A DNA stretch of 64,000 nucleotides from Weissella koreensis KCTC 3621 (GCF_000277645.1 NZ_AKGG01000011.1:62001-126000), one strand, 5' to 3'; counted from the first letter of the stretch, positions 17,355 through 26,574 are shown. Numbers and translations: made by a program. Notes: generated by a model from the sequence alone, not told the origin.

Positions 17355-17382
17355 ATTGTACAACGATTTATTTTAATGTCAA
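17355..17382 (-). promoter_or_regulatory. Promoter of the leader peptide / amino-acid transporter operon
   Basis: TTGACA (17382-17377) and TACAAT (17360-17355) are 16 bases apart on the minus strand, a near-consensus sigma-A promoter immediately after the stop of the ndpA-like gene. It makes the transporter operon independent of upstream genes. Confidence 0.85.
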
Positions 17383-17383
17383 A

Positions 17384-18385
17384 TTAGGCATTAAATTTAT
17401 TTTTTATATCATCAATACCTTTAATCATCAATGTGATTTTACCGTCAGGATTATTAATCAATTCAACCTGATTTTTATCTTGATAGGCTTCAATTGGAAT
17501 CGAAATTTGAATTCCCGAATCTAAAACAAATTTTTGTGTTGAATACTTTTTTTGATACTTCAATGGATTATCAATTTTAATATCATGATTAATTGATCGG
17601 CTTTCTAGTGCTTCTTGATAAACCTCTTTAGCACTAAAATTTTGATCGAAGAGTGCATCTCCAATTTTTTCTGGCGAAACTACGCCTTGATCAGAAACAT
17701 TTTCATAAATAATTTCTTGAGTATTCGCTAAAGTCTCATGTAAAGGCATATCAAATTTATCAGCCACGTGTTTTACCGCTTGTTTTAAGCCCTGCAACTC
17801 ATTTTTAACACTTGGATTAAGATTCAATTGAGCAAATTTTTCGGCAAAATAGGCCATACGTTGACCATTATGTTGAAAATGCTTTTCAATTAGACGAACT
17901 GATCCATCCATTAAGTCAATAATTAAGCCTTCATCAGGTACAGTTCCAGCATTGGGTAAAATAGCTTGATTGACAATCAACTTATTACTTAAAATATCAT
18001 CTTCATAATCCACCATATGTGCAAAACGTGGAGTAAAGTTTAATTTAAACAATGCAAAATAATCATGAGCTTCATCACTATATTCTGAAATTAACAAATC
18101 ACTTCCTGGCACTTCTGGAATATCGCTAATAATTGAAAATAACTTTTGAGCTAATTGACTAGTTTTTTCTACAAAAGTCTCTGAACTATTATCATCTAAA
18201 ACCTGAGCTAAATAATCATCTCCATTTAACTGGCTAGTTTGATAATCGCTTGAGTTAAACTTTGAAATTTGTTTTTCAAGATAATCATGTAAATTAACTT
18301 GATCTAAATTCATTTCATTTTGTGACAAGATTAATTGATGAGCATCTTGATCGAGAATATGCAAAATCGCATGTTTTAAAATCAT
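17384..18385 (-). CDS. Nucleoid-associated protein, NdpA/YejK family
   Basis: A 333-residue soluble acidic protein that resembles the 37-kDa nucleoid-associated (NdpA/YejK-like) family of Lactobacillales. It has an N-terminal MILKHAILHILDQ strand-rich start, a central ...GTVPDEGLIIDLMDGSVRLIEKHF, and a C-terminal IQISIPIEAYQDKNQVELINNPDGKITLMIKGI. The family is thought to bind DNA; its precise role in Gram-positive bacteria is not settled. It overlaps the sepM stop by one base, so it is probably the last gene of the typA-ftsW-coaD-sepM region. Recognition is by overall pattern, not by a catalytic motif. Confidence 0.7.
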   Translation of the reverse strand: MILKHAILHILDQDAHQLILSQNEMNLDQVNLHDYLEKQISKFNSSDYQTSQLNGDDYLAQVLDDNSSETFVEKTSQLAQKLFSIISDIPEVPGSDLLISEYSDEAHDYFALFKLNFTPRFAHMVDYEDDILSNKLIVNQAILPNAGTVPDEGLIIDLMDGSVRLIEKHFQHNGQRMAYFAEKFAQLNLNPSVKNELQGLKQAVKHVADKFDMPLHETLANTQEIIYENVSDQGVVSPEKIGDALFDQNFSAKEVYQEALESRSINHDIKIDNPLKYQKKYSTQKFVLDSGIQISIPIEAYQDKNQVELINNPDGKITLMIKGIDDIKNKFNA

Positions 18386-19455
18386 TATTTATTTTCCTCT
18401 TTTACTGGATGTGCTTCTAAATAATCGAGTGCTTGTTGAAAATTAGATACAGGAACCACTTTTAATTGTGGTTCGTATTTTTGAGCAGTTTTTTTAGCTA
18501 ATTGATAATTGGTTTGATGCTTTTCTTCATACTTCAAATACTTATCTGGCACCTTTAAATATGGAGCGAAGAAAATCTTAGAACCGCTCTCGCCTGCAGA
18601 AATAACCTTCTTATCAATCCCACCAATTTCACCAACATTACCTTCACGGTCAATCGTTCCGGTTCCCGAAATTAAGCGTCCTTGTGCCAAATTATTATTA
18701 CTTAAAGCTTCATACAATTCCAATGAAAACATTAGTCCACCAGAAGGTCCCCCAATTTTACCCATATCAGCGGTAATCTTAGGTTTAGTGGAAATTGTTG
18801 TATGATCAATCAAAAGGATCCCAATTCCCGGTATTTTAGCATTAGCTCCGCCTAAGGAAACCGTTGGATGCGTACTATTATATTGCTTATTATTACGGGA
18901 ATAAGTAATAGTAATGGGATCACCTAATTTATGATTGCGAATGGTGCTTTGAAAATCAGTAACACTTGCCTGCTTTTCTCCATTAATCTTAGTAATCATA
19001 TCGCCAATTTTAAGATCTTTTTTAAACTTAGAATTGGGTTGAAGCGATCGAACATAAACCCCTTTAAAATTTTCTTTGTAATCAATTCCTGCTTTTTTTA
19101 GGGCTACTGCTTTGGCATTATTAAATGCTGTATCCATATCAATTTTATCTATTTTCTGTTCTTCACTGCTTGTAGCACCAGCCATAACTTGATCTTTAGT
19201 CATAAAGTCAGCGTGCGGATTAGTTAAGGTGATCAATGCGCCTAGCCCCGTTAATTGGCTAAGTGAAATAGCAGTCAAACTATAATCACCCTTAAAATTA
19301 GGCTTTTTATTATCAACTTTTATAAAGTTTTTCAGCCCAACTGAAATTCCTGGAGATTCGCTATAAAGCGGTAAAGGCATCATGAGAAAACCAGCTAATA
19401 AAATTGCAATAATCGACCAAATCAGCCATTTATATTTTGTTTTTAAAGGACGCAT
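18385..19455 (-). CDS. sepM: SepM/YlbL family PDZ-domain serine protease (Lon-type S16)
   Basis: A 356-residue membrane-anchored protease. It has one N-terminal membrane segment (about 11-30), a PDZ domain (about 125-190, KIGDMITKINGEKQASVTDFQSTIRNH) and a C-terminal S16 domain. The catalytic serine is in GPSGGLMFSLELYEAL and the lysine in GGIDKKVISAGE. SepM trims competence-stimulating peptide in streptococci; YlbL-like homologues act in envelope quality control. Here the role is unknown. It follows coaD by 8 bases, the conserved order in Lactobacillales. Confidence 0.92.
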   Translation of the reverse strand: MRPLKTKYKWLIWSIIAILLAGFLMMPLPLYSESPGISVGLKNFIKVDNKKPNFKGDYSLTAISLSQLTGLGALITLTNPHADFMTKDQVMAGATSSEEQKIDKIDMDTAFNNAKAVALKKAGIDYKENFKGVYVRSLQPNSKFKKDLKIGDMITKINGEKQASVTDFQSTIRNHKLGDPITITYSRNNKQYNSTHPTVSLGGANAKIPGIGILLIDHTTISTKPKITADMGKIGGPSGGLMFSLELYEALSNNNLAQGRLISGTGTIDREGNVGEIGGIDKKVISAGESGSKIFFAPYLKVPDKYLKYEEKHQTNYQLAKKTAQKYEPQLKVVPVSNFQQALDYLEAHPVKEENK

Positions 19456-19463
19456 TGTCTTTT

Positions 19464-19955
19464 TTACTCACTTCTTTGGTATTTTTGGTTAATAGCTTGT
19501 GCAACATCACTAGGCACCAGGGTTTTGATATCAGCGCCAAAATGGGCTAATTCCCTGACCATAGAACTAGAAATCGCTTGATTTTCTGGCCGAGCCATCA
19601 AAAAAACAGTTTCCGCATCAGCTAATTTTTGATTTAATTCAGCAATGTTTTTCTCATACTGATAATCAGTCGCATTGCGAACACCACGTGCAATAGACTT
19701 AGCTCCTAATTGATGAACTAATTCCATTGTGAGACCATCATATGAAATCACTGAAGCATTTGTCAATTGAGCTTCTTTTAACGCTTTTTCAATTAAAATT
19801 TTACGCTCTTCTACCGAAAACAATCCTGACTTAGCTTGATTTTTTCCAATCGCAACAATTACTTCATCAAATAGTTCACTCAACCGGTGCACTAGATCTA
19901 AATGACCCAGGGTAAACGGATCAAAACTTCCTGGAAAAATAACTTTACGCATCAT
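19464..19955 (-). CDS. coaD: Phosphopantetheine adenylyltransferase
   Basis: A 163-residue nucleotidyltransferase with the signature FPGSFDPFTLGHLDLVHR (T/HxGH motif) and the C-terminal ISSSMVRELAHFG. It makes dephospho-CoA from 4'-phosphopantetheine and ATP, the penultimate CoA step. AAGGGG lies 6 bases before the first of two consecutive ATGs. It sits 3 bases after rsmD, the widespread rsmD-coaD pair. Confidence 0.97.
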   Translation of the reverse strand: MMRKVIFPGSFDPFTLGHLDLVHRLSELFDEVIVAIGKNQAKSGLFSVEERKILIEKALKEAQLTNASVISYDGLTMELVHQLGAKSIARGVRNATDYQYEKNIAELNQKLADAETVFLMARPENQAISSSMVRELAHFGADIKTLVPSDVAQAINQKYQRSE

Positions 19956-19958
19956 AAA

Positions 19959-20510
19959 TCACCCCTTAAAACGATAAATTGTAATTACTGTAATTCCATA
20001 TTCTCTTTGCTTCCATAATTCGAAGCCCCCAATTTGATCTGGTAATTGTGCTTCCTGATCAGTTTCAGCCATTAAAATAGCATTATCAGCAATTAAATTA
20101 GCTGCTGATAACTTTTCAACATCTGCTTGAATTGTTTGTTTAGCATAAGGCGGGTCGAAATAGAACAAATCAAAAGCCTGTTGTCCATTTAAGCGTTGAA
20201 TCGCTTGATCTGCACTACTTTTGATAACGGTAAATTTTTCGCTCTCCTTAGTAACCGCCACATTAGATTGAATTGTTTTAATTGCTGCAAATTGTCGGTC
20301 AACTAAGACCGCTTCTTCAATTCCTCGTGAAACCCCTTCAATACTTAATCCACCAGAACCAGCATATAAATCTAATGAGCGACCCCCATCAAAATAAGGG
20401 CCGATTAAATTAAAGACAGCTTCTTTGATCTTATCTGTGGTAGGGCGCGTTGCCGAACCTGGGACCGCCTTTAACGCACGGCCTCTATAATCTCCACTTA
20501 TAATTCGCAT
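19959..20510 (-). CDS. rsmD: 16S rRNA (guanine(966)-N(2))-methyltransferase
   Basis: A 183-residue SAM-dependent methyltransferase. It begins with MRIISGDYRGRALKAVPG, has the SAM-binding SLDLYAGSGGLSIEG and the catalytic DLFYFDPPYAK (DPPY motif). It methylates G966 of 16S rRNA on the assembled small subunit. It lies between ylbG (13 bases upstream) and coaD (3 bases downstream) in a tightly packed operon. Confidence 0.96.
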   Translation of the reverse strand: MRIISGDYRGRALKAVPGSATRPTTDKIKEAVFNLIGPYFDGGRSLDLYAGSGGLSIEGVSRGIEEAVLVDRQFAAIKTIQSNVAVTKESEKFTVIKSSADQAIQRLNGQQAFDLFYFDPPYAKQTIQADVEKLSAANLIADNAILMAETDQEAQLPDQIGGFELWKQREYGITVITIYRFKG

Positions 20511-20522
20511 TTTAACCTTCCC

Positions 20523-20834
20523 CTATAATTCATCATCAGCCCCAACCATGTCAGCTAATTCAAATTCATCAACGGCAAAGGCTACACTATCTTGATTGCT
20601 ACCAACAGTTGAATCAACTTCAGGCCAATTGGAAATTTCAACTGATTTTACAAACCCTAAACGACTAATTAAAATTTGCTTTTTCTCAATATCAGCTTCA
20701 TCCATATAAATAACCGCATATTTCAACTTATTTGAGATATATTCAATCACTCCAAAGCGTCGTAATTGTTTTGCTTGCTTAAAATTATTTAGATAAACAA
20801 TCACACTCCGACGAGGTTTAATTTCTAATTCCAT
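20523..20834 (-). CDS. ylbG: YlbG family protein (DUF2129/UPF0298)
   Basis: A 103-residue small cytoplasmic protein. The core (about 10-72) VIVYLNNFKQAKQLRRFGVIEYISNKLKYAVIYM matches the YlbG/UPF0298 family, followed by an acidic tail. Its function is unknown, but it is conserved next to rsmD and coaD. The ATG comes 2 bases after the ftsW stop, using AAGGGACAGG inside the ftsW coding end as its ribosome binding site. Confidence 0.9.
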   Translation of the reverse strand: MELEIKPRRSVIVYLNNFKQAKQLRRFGVIEYISNKLKYAVIYMDEADIEKKQILISRLGFVKSVEISNWPEVDSTVGSNQDSVAFAVDEFELADMVGADDEL

Positions 20835-20836
20835 TC

Positions 20837-22006
20837 TTAAGCCTGTCCCTTCTTTTTATCAGCTAAATACAATTCTTTTTCAATCTTAATTTGCTTAATC
20901 ACATTTAAATCAATGGCAAACATTAGTCCTAATGATAATATCGACGAACCTCCCACTGAAATTAAAGGAAAAGTAACTCCGGTAATTGGTAACGCTCCAA
21001 CGACTCCGCCTAAATTAACAATAATTTGCAGTAACAAGTAACTAGCTGATCCAACCAATAGTAAACGATAACGCATTGAAGGCGTACGGAATGCAAAATA
21101 AATCAACCGCCAACTAATAATAACAAGTGCTATGACAACCAAAGCAACTCCAATAGCCCCCATTTCTTCACTAACTACTGCCATAATAAAGTCGGTATTT
21201 GGTTCTGGCAAATTACTGTTTTTTTGTAAACTACGTCCTAATCCACGCCCAAATAAACCACCATTACTAATGGCGTAATAAGAATTAATAACTTGATTTC
21301 CGGTTGTCTGCGCATACTTCCATGGATTTAGATATGCAGTAAAACGCTGCAAGCTATAATGTGTAGACAGTGACAAAATTGGTTCTAAAGCCCGTAATCC
21401 AACTTGCCATATTAATATAACTCCAGTTATTACGATTACCGAAAACCTTTTTTTTACACCTGAGGCCAAAATAATCACGGCCATGATACCAGTGGTAATA
21501 ATGAATCCTCCAGTATCTGGGAAAAGAAATAATATTACACAGACAAAGGCAAATCTGATCCATCCAAGATGTATAAAATTATATTTATTATCGTGATTAC
21601 GGGTCATGGCAAATGATCCCCATAAAATTAAACAGACCTTATAAAGTTCCACGGGTTGAATAGAGATTGGTCCCAACACAATCCAACCTCTAGCTCCATT
21701 AATTGGTGGAAAGAAAAAAGTCGTTAATAGCAAGAATAATGAGATGAAATACATCATATAGGCAATAGCCCCTAATGAATCAATCCATTTTTTGGATGCA
21801 TGATAACCAACTAGCATCATAATAAAAGCCATCAAATAAAATGATAGTTGCTTAAATAATGTACCTGACGGCGTACCCGTTAACATACCAGCACTGGCAG
21901 AAAAAGACATTACACTTCCAAAAGACATTAGCGCTAAGACTAATATCGCAATCCACCAGTCAAAATAACGCATCCGATATTGTATTTTTTTAAATAATTT
22001 TACCAA
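20837..22006 (-). CDS. ftsW: Peptidoglycan polymerase FtsW
   Basis: A SEDS-family membrane protein of about 389-397 residues with ten predicted membrane segments. It shows the conserved NGARGWIVLGPISIQPVELYK and the C-terminal NLGGVVGALPITGVTFPLISVGGSS. FtsW polymerises glycan strands from lipid II at the septum with a partner PBP. I set the start at a TTG (22006) 5 bases after GAGGGG; the upstream TTG at 22030 is the alternative. The operon order ftsW-ylbG-rsmD-coaD-sepM is conserved in Lactobacillales. Confidence 0.92.
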   Translation of the reverse strand: MVKLFKKIQYRMRYFDWWIAILVLALMSFGSVMSFSASAGMLTGTPSGTLFKQLSFYLMAFIMMLVGYHASKKWIDSLGAIAYMMYFISLFLLLTTFFFPPINGARGWIVLGPISIQPVELYKVCLILWGSFAMTRNHDNKYNFIHLGWIRFAFVCVILFLFPDTGGFIITTGIMAVIILASGVKKRFSVIVITGVILIWQVGLRALEPILSLSTHYSLQRFTAYLNPWKYAQTTGNQVINSYYAISNGGLFGRGLGRSLQKNSNLPEPNTDFIMAVVSEEMGAIGVALVVIALVIISWRLIYFAFRTPSMRYRLLLVGSASYLLLQIIVNLGGVVGALPITGVTFPLISVGGSSILSLGLMFAIDLNVIKQIKIEKELYLADKKKGQA

Positions 22007-22110
22007 ACCGGTCCCCTCATATTTCTCCAAAGAGTTAATAATAATATTATATACTAATTTTTCTGCAAAAATACTGATTCTAATTGAAGTTTAACCATTT
22101 TAGTTTAAAT

Positions 22111-22146
22111 AAAAAGAGAGCCTGGACAAAAACTATCCCGGTCTCT
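22111..22146 (-). terminator. Rho-independent terminator of typA
   Basis: GAGAG..CGGGA and TCC..GGCTCTC pair imperfectly, followed on the minus strand by TTTTTATTT. It lies about 100 bases after the typA stop codon and resembles the hairpin at 41473-41506. Confidence 0.65.
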
Positions 22147-22246
22147 CGATTTATGTTAAAAATATAATTTTTCTAAAACTTAAATTTACGCAATGAACGT
22201 AACACCTAAAATTTAAAATATTATCCTTTTTAACTTTTATTAAATA

Positions 22247-24088
22247 TTATTGTTGAGACATCTTACGACGCTTAGCATACTTCTCACGTTCAGAAGTATT
22301 CAAGATATCCTTACGAATTCGAACGTTTTCTGGAGTTACTTCAACATATTCATCTTCGTTCAAGAATTCCAAAGAAGCTTCCAATCCCATCTCACGAGGA
22401 GTCTTGATTGATGAAGTTTGATCCTTGTTTGAAGAACGAACGTTTGATTGTGGCTTTAACTTAGTAACGTTCACAGAGATATCGTTATCTCGTGAATTCA
22501 TTCCAACAATCATTCCTTCATAAACTTCAACTCCAGCTCCAACGAACATTTGTCCACGATCTTCAACACCCATGATGGCGTAATTAGTCGTTGTTCCTTG
22601 TGTAATTGAAACTAAGGCACCATTACGACGACCTGGTTCCCAGTTACGAACGATTGGACGGTAGTCTTCGTAAGTGTGATTGTAAATTCCATATCCGCGG
22701 GTTGCTGATAAGAATTCAGTTGAATATCCGATCAAACCACGTGAAGGAGCTACGTAAGACAAACGAGTTTGTCCGTTTCCCATAGCTTCCATGTTTAACA
22801 TTTCACCCTTACGTTGGTTCAATGAATCGATAACAGATGAAGCATATTCATCTGGTGTATCAATTTGAACAGATTCGTACGGTTCTGATTGAACGCCATC
22901 AATCTCACGATAGATAACTTGTGGACGAGAAGCTTGTAATTCAAAGCCTTCACGACGCATTGTTTCAATCAAGATAGAAAGGTGCAATTCACCACGACCA
23001 GAGACTAACCAAGCACCAGCTTCATCAGTATCTTCAACACGCAAAGAAACGTCAGTATGCAATTCTCGACGAAGACGATCTTCAATTTGACGGGCCGTTA
23101 CAAACTTACCTTCGCGACCAGCGAACGGTGAGTCATTTTGACGGAAAGTCATTTGCAAAGTTGGTTCATCGATACGCAAAACAGGCAATGCTTCAGGATG
23201 CTCAGGATCAGCAACTGTTTCACCAACTGAAATTTCTTCCATTCCAGCAAGTGCAATCAAGTCACCAGCTTCGGCTTGTTCGATTTCAACTCGGTCAAGT
23301 CCAATAAATCCAAACAACTTAGTAACTCGGAAAGTTTGAGTTGTTCCATCTAATTTCATAACTTCAACAGAATCACCAAGCTTGATAGTTCCACGGAAGA
23401 CACGTCCAATACCAATACGACCAAGGAAGTCATTATAGTCAAGCAAAGCAACTTGGAATTGCAATGGCTCATCTGAATTATCTTCAGGGGCTGGAATTGT
23501 TTCGAATACCTTGTCAAAGACAGGCTTCATTGTGTGTTCTTGCTTATCAACTTCTGGATCTAATGAAGATGTTCCGTTCATAGCTGAAGCAAAGATAACT
23601 GGGAATTCCAATTGTTCTTCATCAGCTCCAAGCTCAATGAACAAATCCAAAACTTCATCGACTACTTCAGAAGGACGAGCCCCTGGACGGTCAACTTTGT
23701 TAACTACCACAATTGGAGTTAAGTTTTGTTCAAAAGCCTTTTTCAAAACGAAACGAGTTTGTGGCATTGTTCCTTCAAAGGCATCAACAACCAACAAAAC
23801 TCCATCAACCATCTTCATGATACGTTCAACTTCACCACCGAAGTCAGCGTGGCCGGGAGTATCAACGATGTTAATTTGCTTATCTCCAACCTTAACGGCT
23901 GTGTTTTTAGCTAAGATTGTGATTCCACGTTCTTTTTCAAGATCGTTTGTATCCATTGCTCGATCAGTAATGTTATTACGAGCATCCAATGTATCTGATT
24001 GCTTCAATAATTCATTCACCAACGTGGTCTTACCATGATCGACGTGGGCGATGATTGCAATGTTACGAATATTATCGCGTTTTGCCAA
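22247..24088 (-). CDS. typA: Translational GTPase TypA/BipA
   Basis: A 613-residue EF-G-like GTPase. G1 is AHVDHGKTTL, G2/G3 region includes ERGITILAKN and VDTPGHADFGGEVER, and G4 is VNKVDRPGAR; domains II, III and V and the TypA-specific C-terminal domain follow. It binds ribosomes near the A site and supports assembly and growth under stress. The start codon is TTG (24088) with AAGGAG 9 bases upstream, giving MAKRDNIRN. It has its own spacer and terminator, so it is probably transcribed alone. Confidence 0.97.
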   Translation of the reverse strand: MAKRDNIRNIAIIAHVDHGKTTLVNELLKQSDTLDARNNITDRAMDTNDLEKERGITILAKNTAVKVGDKQINIVDTPGHADFGGEVERIMKMVDGVLLVVDAFEGTMPQTRFVLKKAFEQNLTPIVVVNKVDRPGARPSEVVDEVLDLFIELGADEEQLEFPVIFASAMNGTSSLDPEVDKQEHTMKPVFDKVFETIPAPEDNSDEPLQFQVALLDYNDFLGRIGIGRVFRGTIKLGDSVEVMKLDGTTQTFRVTKLFGFIGLDRVEIEQAEAGDLIALAGMEEISVGETVADPEHPEALPVLRIDEPTLQMTFRQNDSPFAGREGKFVTARQIEDRLRRELHTDVSLRVEDTDEAGAWLVSGRGELHLSILIETMRREGFELQASRPQVIYREIDGVQSEPYESVQIDTPDEYASSVIDSLNQRKGEMLNMEAMGNGQTRLSYVAPSRGLIGYSTEFLSATRGYGIYNHTYEDYRPIVRNWEPGRRNGALVSITQGTTTNYAIMGVEDRGQMFVGAGVEVYEGMIVGMNSRDNDISVNVTKLKPQSNVRSSNKDQTSSIKTPREMGLEASLEFLNEDEYVEVTPENVRIRKDILNTSEREKYAKRRKMSQQ

Positions 24089-24177
24089 ATTCCTGTTCTC
24101 CTTGACGTTTTCGTCACTTTAATTTCTTTTTACTATTCTACACCAAATGTCACAAAATAAAACGCCAAATTGACCTT

Positions 24178-24975
24178 TTAAAGGTTACTTGACGTATTTG
24201 TCAACATTTTAATGTCTGCCATAACCTGTTTTTGAGATGCTAAGATGACATTTGATGATAACATGTCTAACGGTTGACCGTCAAGTGTTTCTACTTGTAA
24301 CCCTAGACTCCGGCATAGGACTAATCCTGCCGCAAAATCCCAAGGTTTTAAGACACTGGTAAATCCTCCACATTGACCTTTTAATAGCCGAATAAATGAA
24401 ATACCCGCGGAACCATAAACCCGATAACCTAGAGCCATTCGGGCAATGTTTTGATATTGATAATGATCATATAACAAATGAGTCCCTGAAAAAGAAATTA
24501 TACTTTGATCTAATTTATTCTCAGTCGGTTCTTCCATTGTGGCTTTATTTAATCGGACACCTTGTGTAGGCCCCCCATGAACGACTTCATTTTTAACAAC
24601 ATCCATAATCCAAGCTCCTTGAGCCTCGCCATCATAAAAATAAGCTAGCATGGAAGCATATTCATCATGTTGTTTGACAAAATTCATCGTACCATCAATA
24701 GGATCAATAATCCAAACTGGGCCGTCTAGATTATTAACTTCATCCCCAAATCCCTCTTCACTTAAAATTCGAGCTGCTGGATTTAATTGTTTAATCTTTG
24801 CAATATACATTTGTTCAACAGTACGATCTAAATTAGTGACTAAATCACGGGCATTACTTTTAGTTTTAATAGTTAATGGATTTTTTATTTCTTTCAAAAT
24901 AAATTGACGAATTTCATCCATCCATTCCAAAACTAAGGTATCCAATTGCGCATTATTAATCGGCAATTTGTCCAT
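24178..24975 (-). CDS. Inositol monophosphatase family protein
   Basis: A 265-residue Mg2+-dependent sugar-phosphatase. The metal-binding motifs are ILSEEGFGDE (Glu70 region), WIIDPIDGTMNFV and the C-terminal KPWDFAAGLVLCRSLG. In Bacillus (YktC/SuhB) such enzymes act on inositol phosphate, NADP or related phosphates. Its ATG follows the UPF0223 gene stop directly, with GGAGG inside the last codons of that gene, so the two are coupled, as in the Bacillus yktA-yktC neighbourhood. Confidence 0.92.
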   Translation of the reverse strand: MDKLPINNAQLDTLVLEWMDEIRQFILKEIKNPLTIKTKSNARDLVTNLDRTVEQMYIAKIKQLNPAARILSEEGFGDEVNNLDGPVWIIDPIDGTMNFVKQHDEYASMLAYFYDGEAQGAWIMDVVKNEVVHGGPTQGVRLNKATMEEPTENKLDQSIISFSGTHLLYDHYQYQNIARMALGYRVYGSAGISFIRLLKGQCGGFTSVLKPWDFAAGLVLCRSLGLQVETLDGQPLDMLSSNVILASQKQVMADIKMLTNTSSNL

Positions 24976-25260
24976 CTAGGCCTCCATCATCAAAACCTTT
25001 TTATTAGTTTGGCGCGCTGCTTGAATTGTCCGATAAATACTATATTCTGAAGTCGTTTCAAATTGCCGACCAAGTTGTTTTTCTTCACTTTTGCTAGTTA
25101 CAACCGATTTAAAGCCTTGATACGCATTTAGCAACTTGTCTACTTCAACTCCACCTTCATAAGCTTTTGCCACTGATGAATAAAGTGCGCTGACTTTAAT
25201 AATGTCATCTTTTGACCACCCATTCAAAAGGGGATAGTCGAAATTTAAATCACTTTTCAT
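24976..25260 (-). CDS. UPF0223 family protein (YktA)
   Basis: A 94-residue small soluble protein. DFNYPLLNGWSKDDIIKVSALYSSVAKAYEGGVEVDKLL-type sequence matches UPF0223/YktA, a helical family of unknown function found only in Firmicutes and usually next to an inositol-monophosphatase gene, as here. It lies 6 bases after def and directly before the phosphatase. Confidence 0.88.
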   Translation of the reverse strand: MKSDLNFDYPLLNGWSKDDIIKVSALYSSVAKAYEGGVEVDKLLNAYQGFKSVVTSKSEEKQLGRQFETTSEYSIYRTIQAARQTNKKVLMMEA

Positions 25261-25266
25261 ATTTTA

Positions 25267-25878
25267 TTACCCCAAATATTTGGCATTATCAATTTGATGC
25301 CATGGTTCATCACTTTTAATATGATCATAATAAAGAGTTCCCTTTAAATGATCAATTTCATGTTGGAACACAATTGCTGGATAACCTTCCAACTTCAAGT
25401 CGTGACTTTCACCTAGTTCATCTTGATAGCGAACTGTAATTCGATATGAACGATGAACATAACCAGGTCGATCTTCATCAACTGAAAGACAACCTTCCCC
25501 AATAGTTAAAGCACATTGCTTAACAGATTGTCGAATAATAACTGGATTAAAGATCACTCCTTTGAAGAAATACTTAGGTTCCTCTTCTTCCACACTATCT
25601 TCAAAATCTTCAGCTTCATCATCCCAAGCTTGTTCATCTTCTTCAGGAATTAAAATAGCTGAGAACTGCTTTGATATGCCAACTTGAGGGGCTGCTAGCC
25701 CAACTCCTGGTCGCAAATCATATTTTTCGTTTAATTCTTCGTCCTGGCTAATCACTAGATATTCCATCATATTGTGCATAGCAGCCTGATCATCAGCACT
25801 TAAAGGAAATTCGACTTTCCCAGCCTGCTGTCGCAAGACTTCTGATGGGTCTCGGACGATATCTTTCATTAGATACAT
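25267..25878 (-). CDS. def: Peptide deformylase with an acidic insertion
   Basis: A 203-residue type-2 deformylase with all three metal motifs: GVGLAAPQVG (58-67), EGCLS (128-132) and HEIDH (about 173-177). It removes the N-formyl group from nascent proteins. Residues 79-100 form an unusual insert with 16 Asp/Glu out of 22, placed in the loop before KGVIFNP; type-2 enzymes are normally about 184-190 residues. The insert is predicted to be exposed and should not touch the active site. GGAGG precedes the ATG. Confidence 0.96.
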   Translation of the reverse strand: MYLMKDIVRDPSEVLRQQAGKVEFPLSADDQAAMHNMMEYLVISQDEELNEKYDLRPGVGLAAPQVGISKQFSAILIPEEDEQAWDDEAEDFEDSVEEEEPKYFFKGVIFNPVIIRQSVKQCALTIGEGCLSVDEDRPGYVHRSYRITVRYQDELGESHDLKLEGYPAIVFQHEIDHLKGTLYYDHIKSDEPWHQIDNAKYLG

Positions 25879-25943
25879 TTATGTACGCCTCCATATACGT
25901 TTTTATCATTAACTTTAATTATAACCTAATTTGTGAATTTAAG

Positions 25944-26438
25944 TTATGTTTGAAATGGTTGGTTTAATTTCTTTAGATCATGTAAATAAGCAACGGTTTG
26001 CTGGTTGCTTACATTTGCAACATCAATATGCAAAATGGGATGAATTTGGTCATACCATAAATCAGTGATAACAATTGGTGCAATCTCAGTATCAAGTTTA
26101 GGTAGATTTTTATCAGCACAATATTGCTTTAAATCATTATTAAAATGCTGTTGTAGTTCTTTTGGATCCAACCGTTGCTCATAATAAATTTTAATTTCAA
26201 ACGCCATAACATTATGACCCCAAATATTAGCAGTTAATGTTGAATTGATATTCTTTGGTAACTTTAATCCATGCTCAAACGTCGTATTTTTAAATAAATA
26301 ATTAATAGCCTCATTCACCAACTGCTGAGAATGAATAATTTCAATTTCTGTCTTACGACGGCCAACAAGATGCTTAATTCTAATCGTTAATAAAATACCA
26401 ATGATAATAATGGCCCCGATAATTAAGACTATTGTCAT
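25944..26438 (-). CDS. Hypothetical membrane-anchored protein
   Basis: A 164-residue protein that I do not recognise. One N-terminal hydrophobic segment (about residues 3-20, rich in Ile) is followed by basic RIKHLVGRRK, then a soluble domain of about 140 residues of mixed alpha/beta look. The layout suggests a bitopic protein with its C-terminal domain in the cytoplasm by the positive-inside rule. It lies 65 bases upstream of def on the same strand and divergent to the carboxypeptidase gene. Confidence 0.7.
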   Translation of the reverse strand: MTIVLIIGAIIIIGILLTIRIKHLVGRRKTEIEIIHSQQLVNEAINYLFKNTTFEHGLKLPKNINSTLTANIWGHNVMAFEIKIYYEQRLDPKELQQHFNNDLKQYCADKNLPKLDTEIAPIVITDLWYDQIHPILHIDVANVSNQQTVAYLHDLKKLNQPFQT

Positions 26439-26574
26439 TTATTTTTTCCTCCGCTATACCTTAATATTTTTGCATAGGTTAACATACCTATGTTTATTGT
26501 TCATATCATTACTAATTTATTGTGTTTTAAAGTATAATATTGCATACTAGCTACGAATTTTGAAGGAGAGTAAG

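Noticed and set aside
17271..17382. T-box riboswitch before the amino-acid transporter (TGTGGAAC looks like a T-box core)
   Set aside because: The promoter leaves only about 20 bases before this region, so there is no room for stem I and the specifier loop, and the rest of the AGGGTGG-ACCGCG core is missing.
23511..24038. 175-codon open frame on the plus strand inside typA
   Set aside because: It mirrors the typA coding strand, has no ribosome binding site and no recognisable domain; typA is unambiguous.
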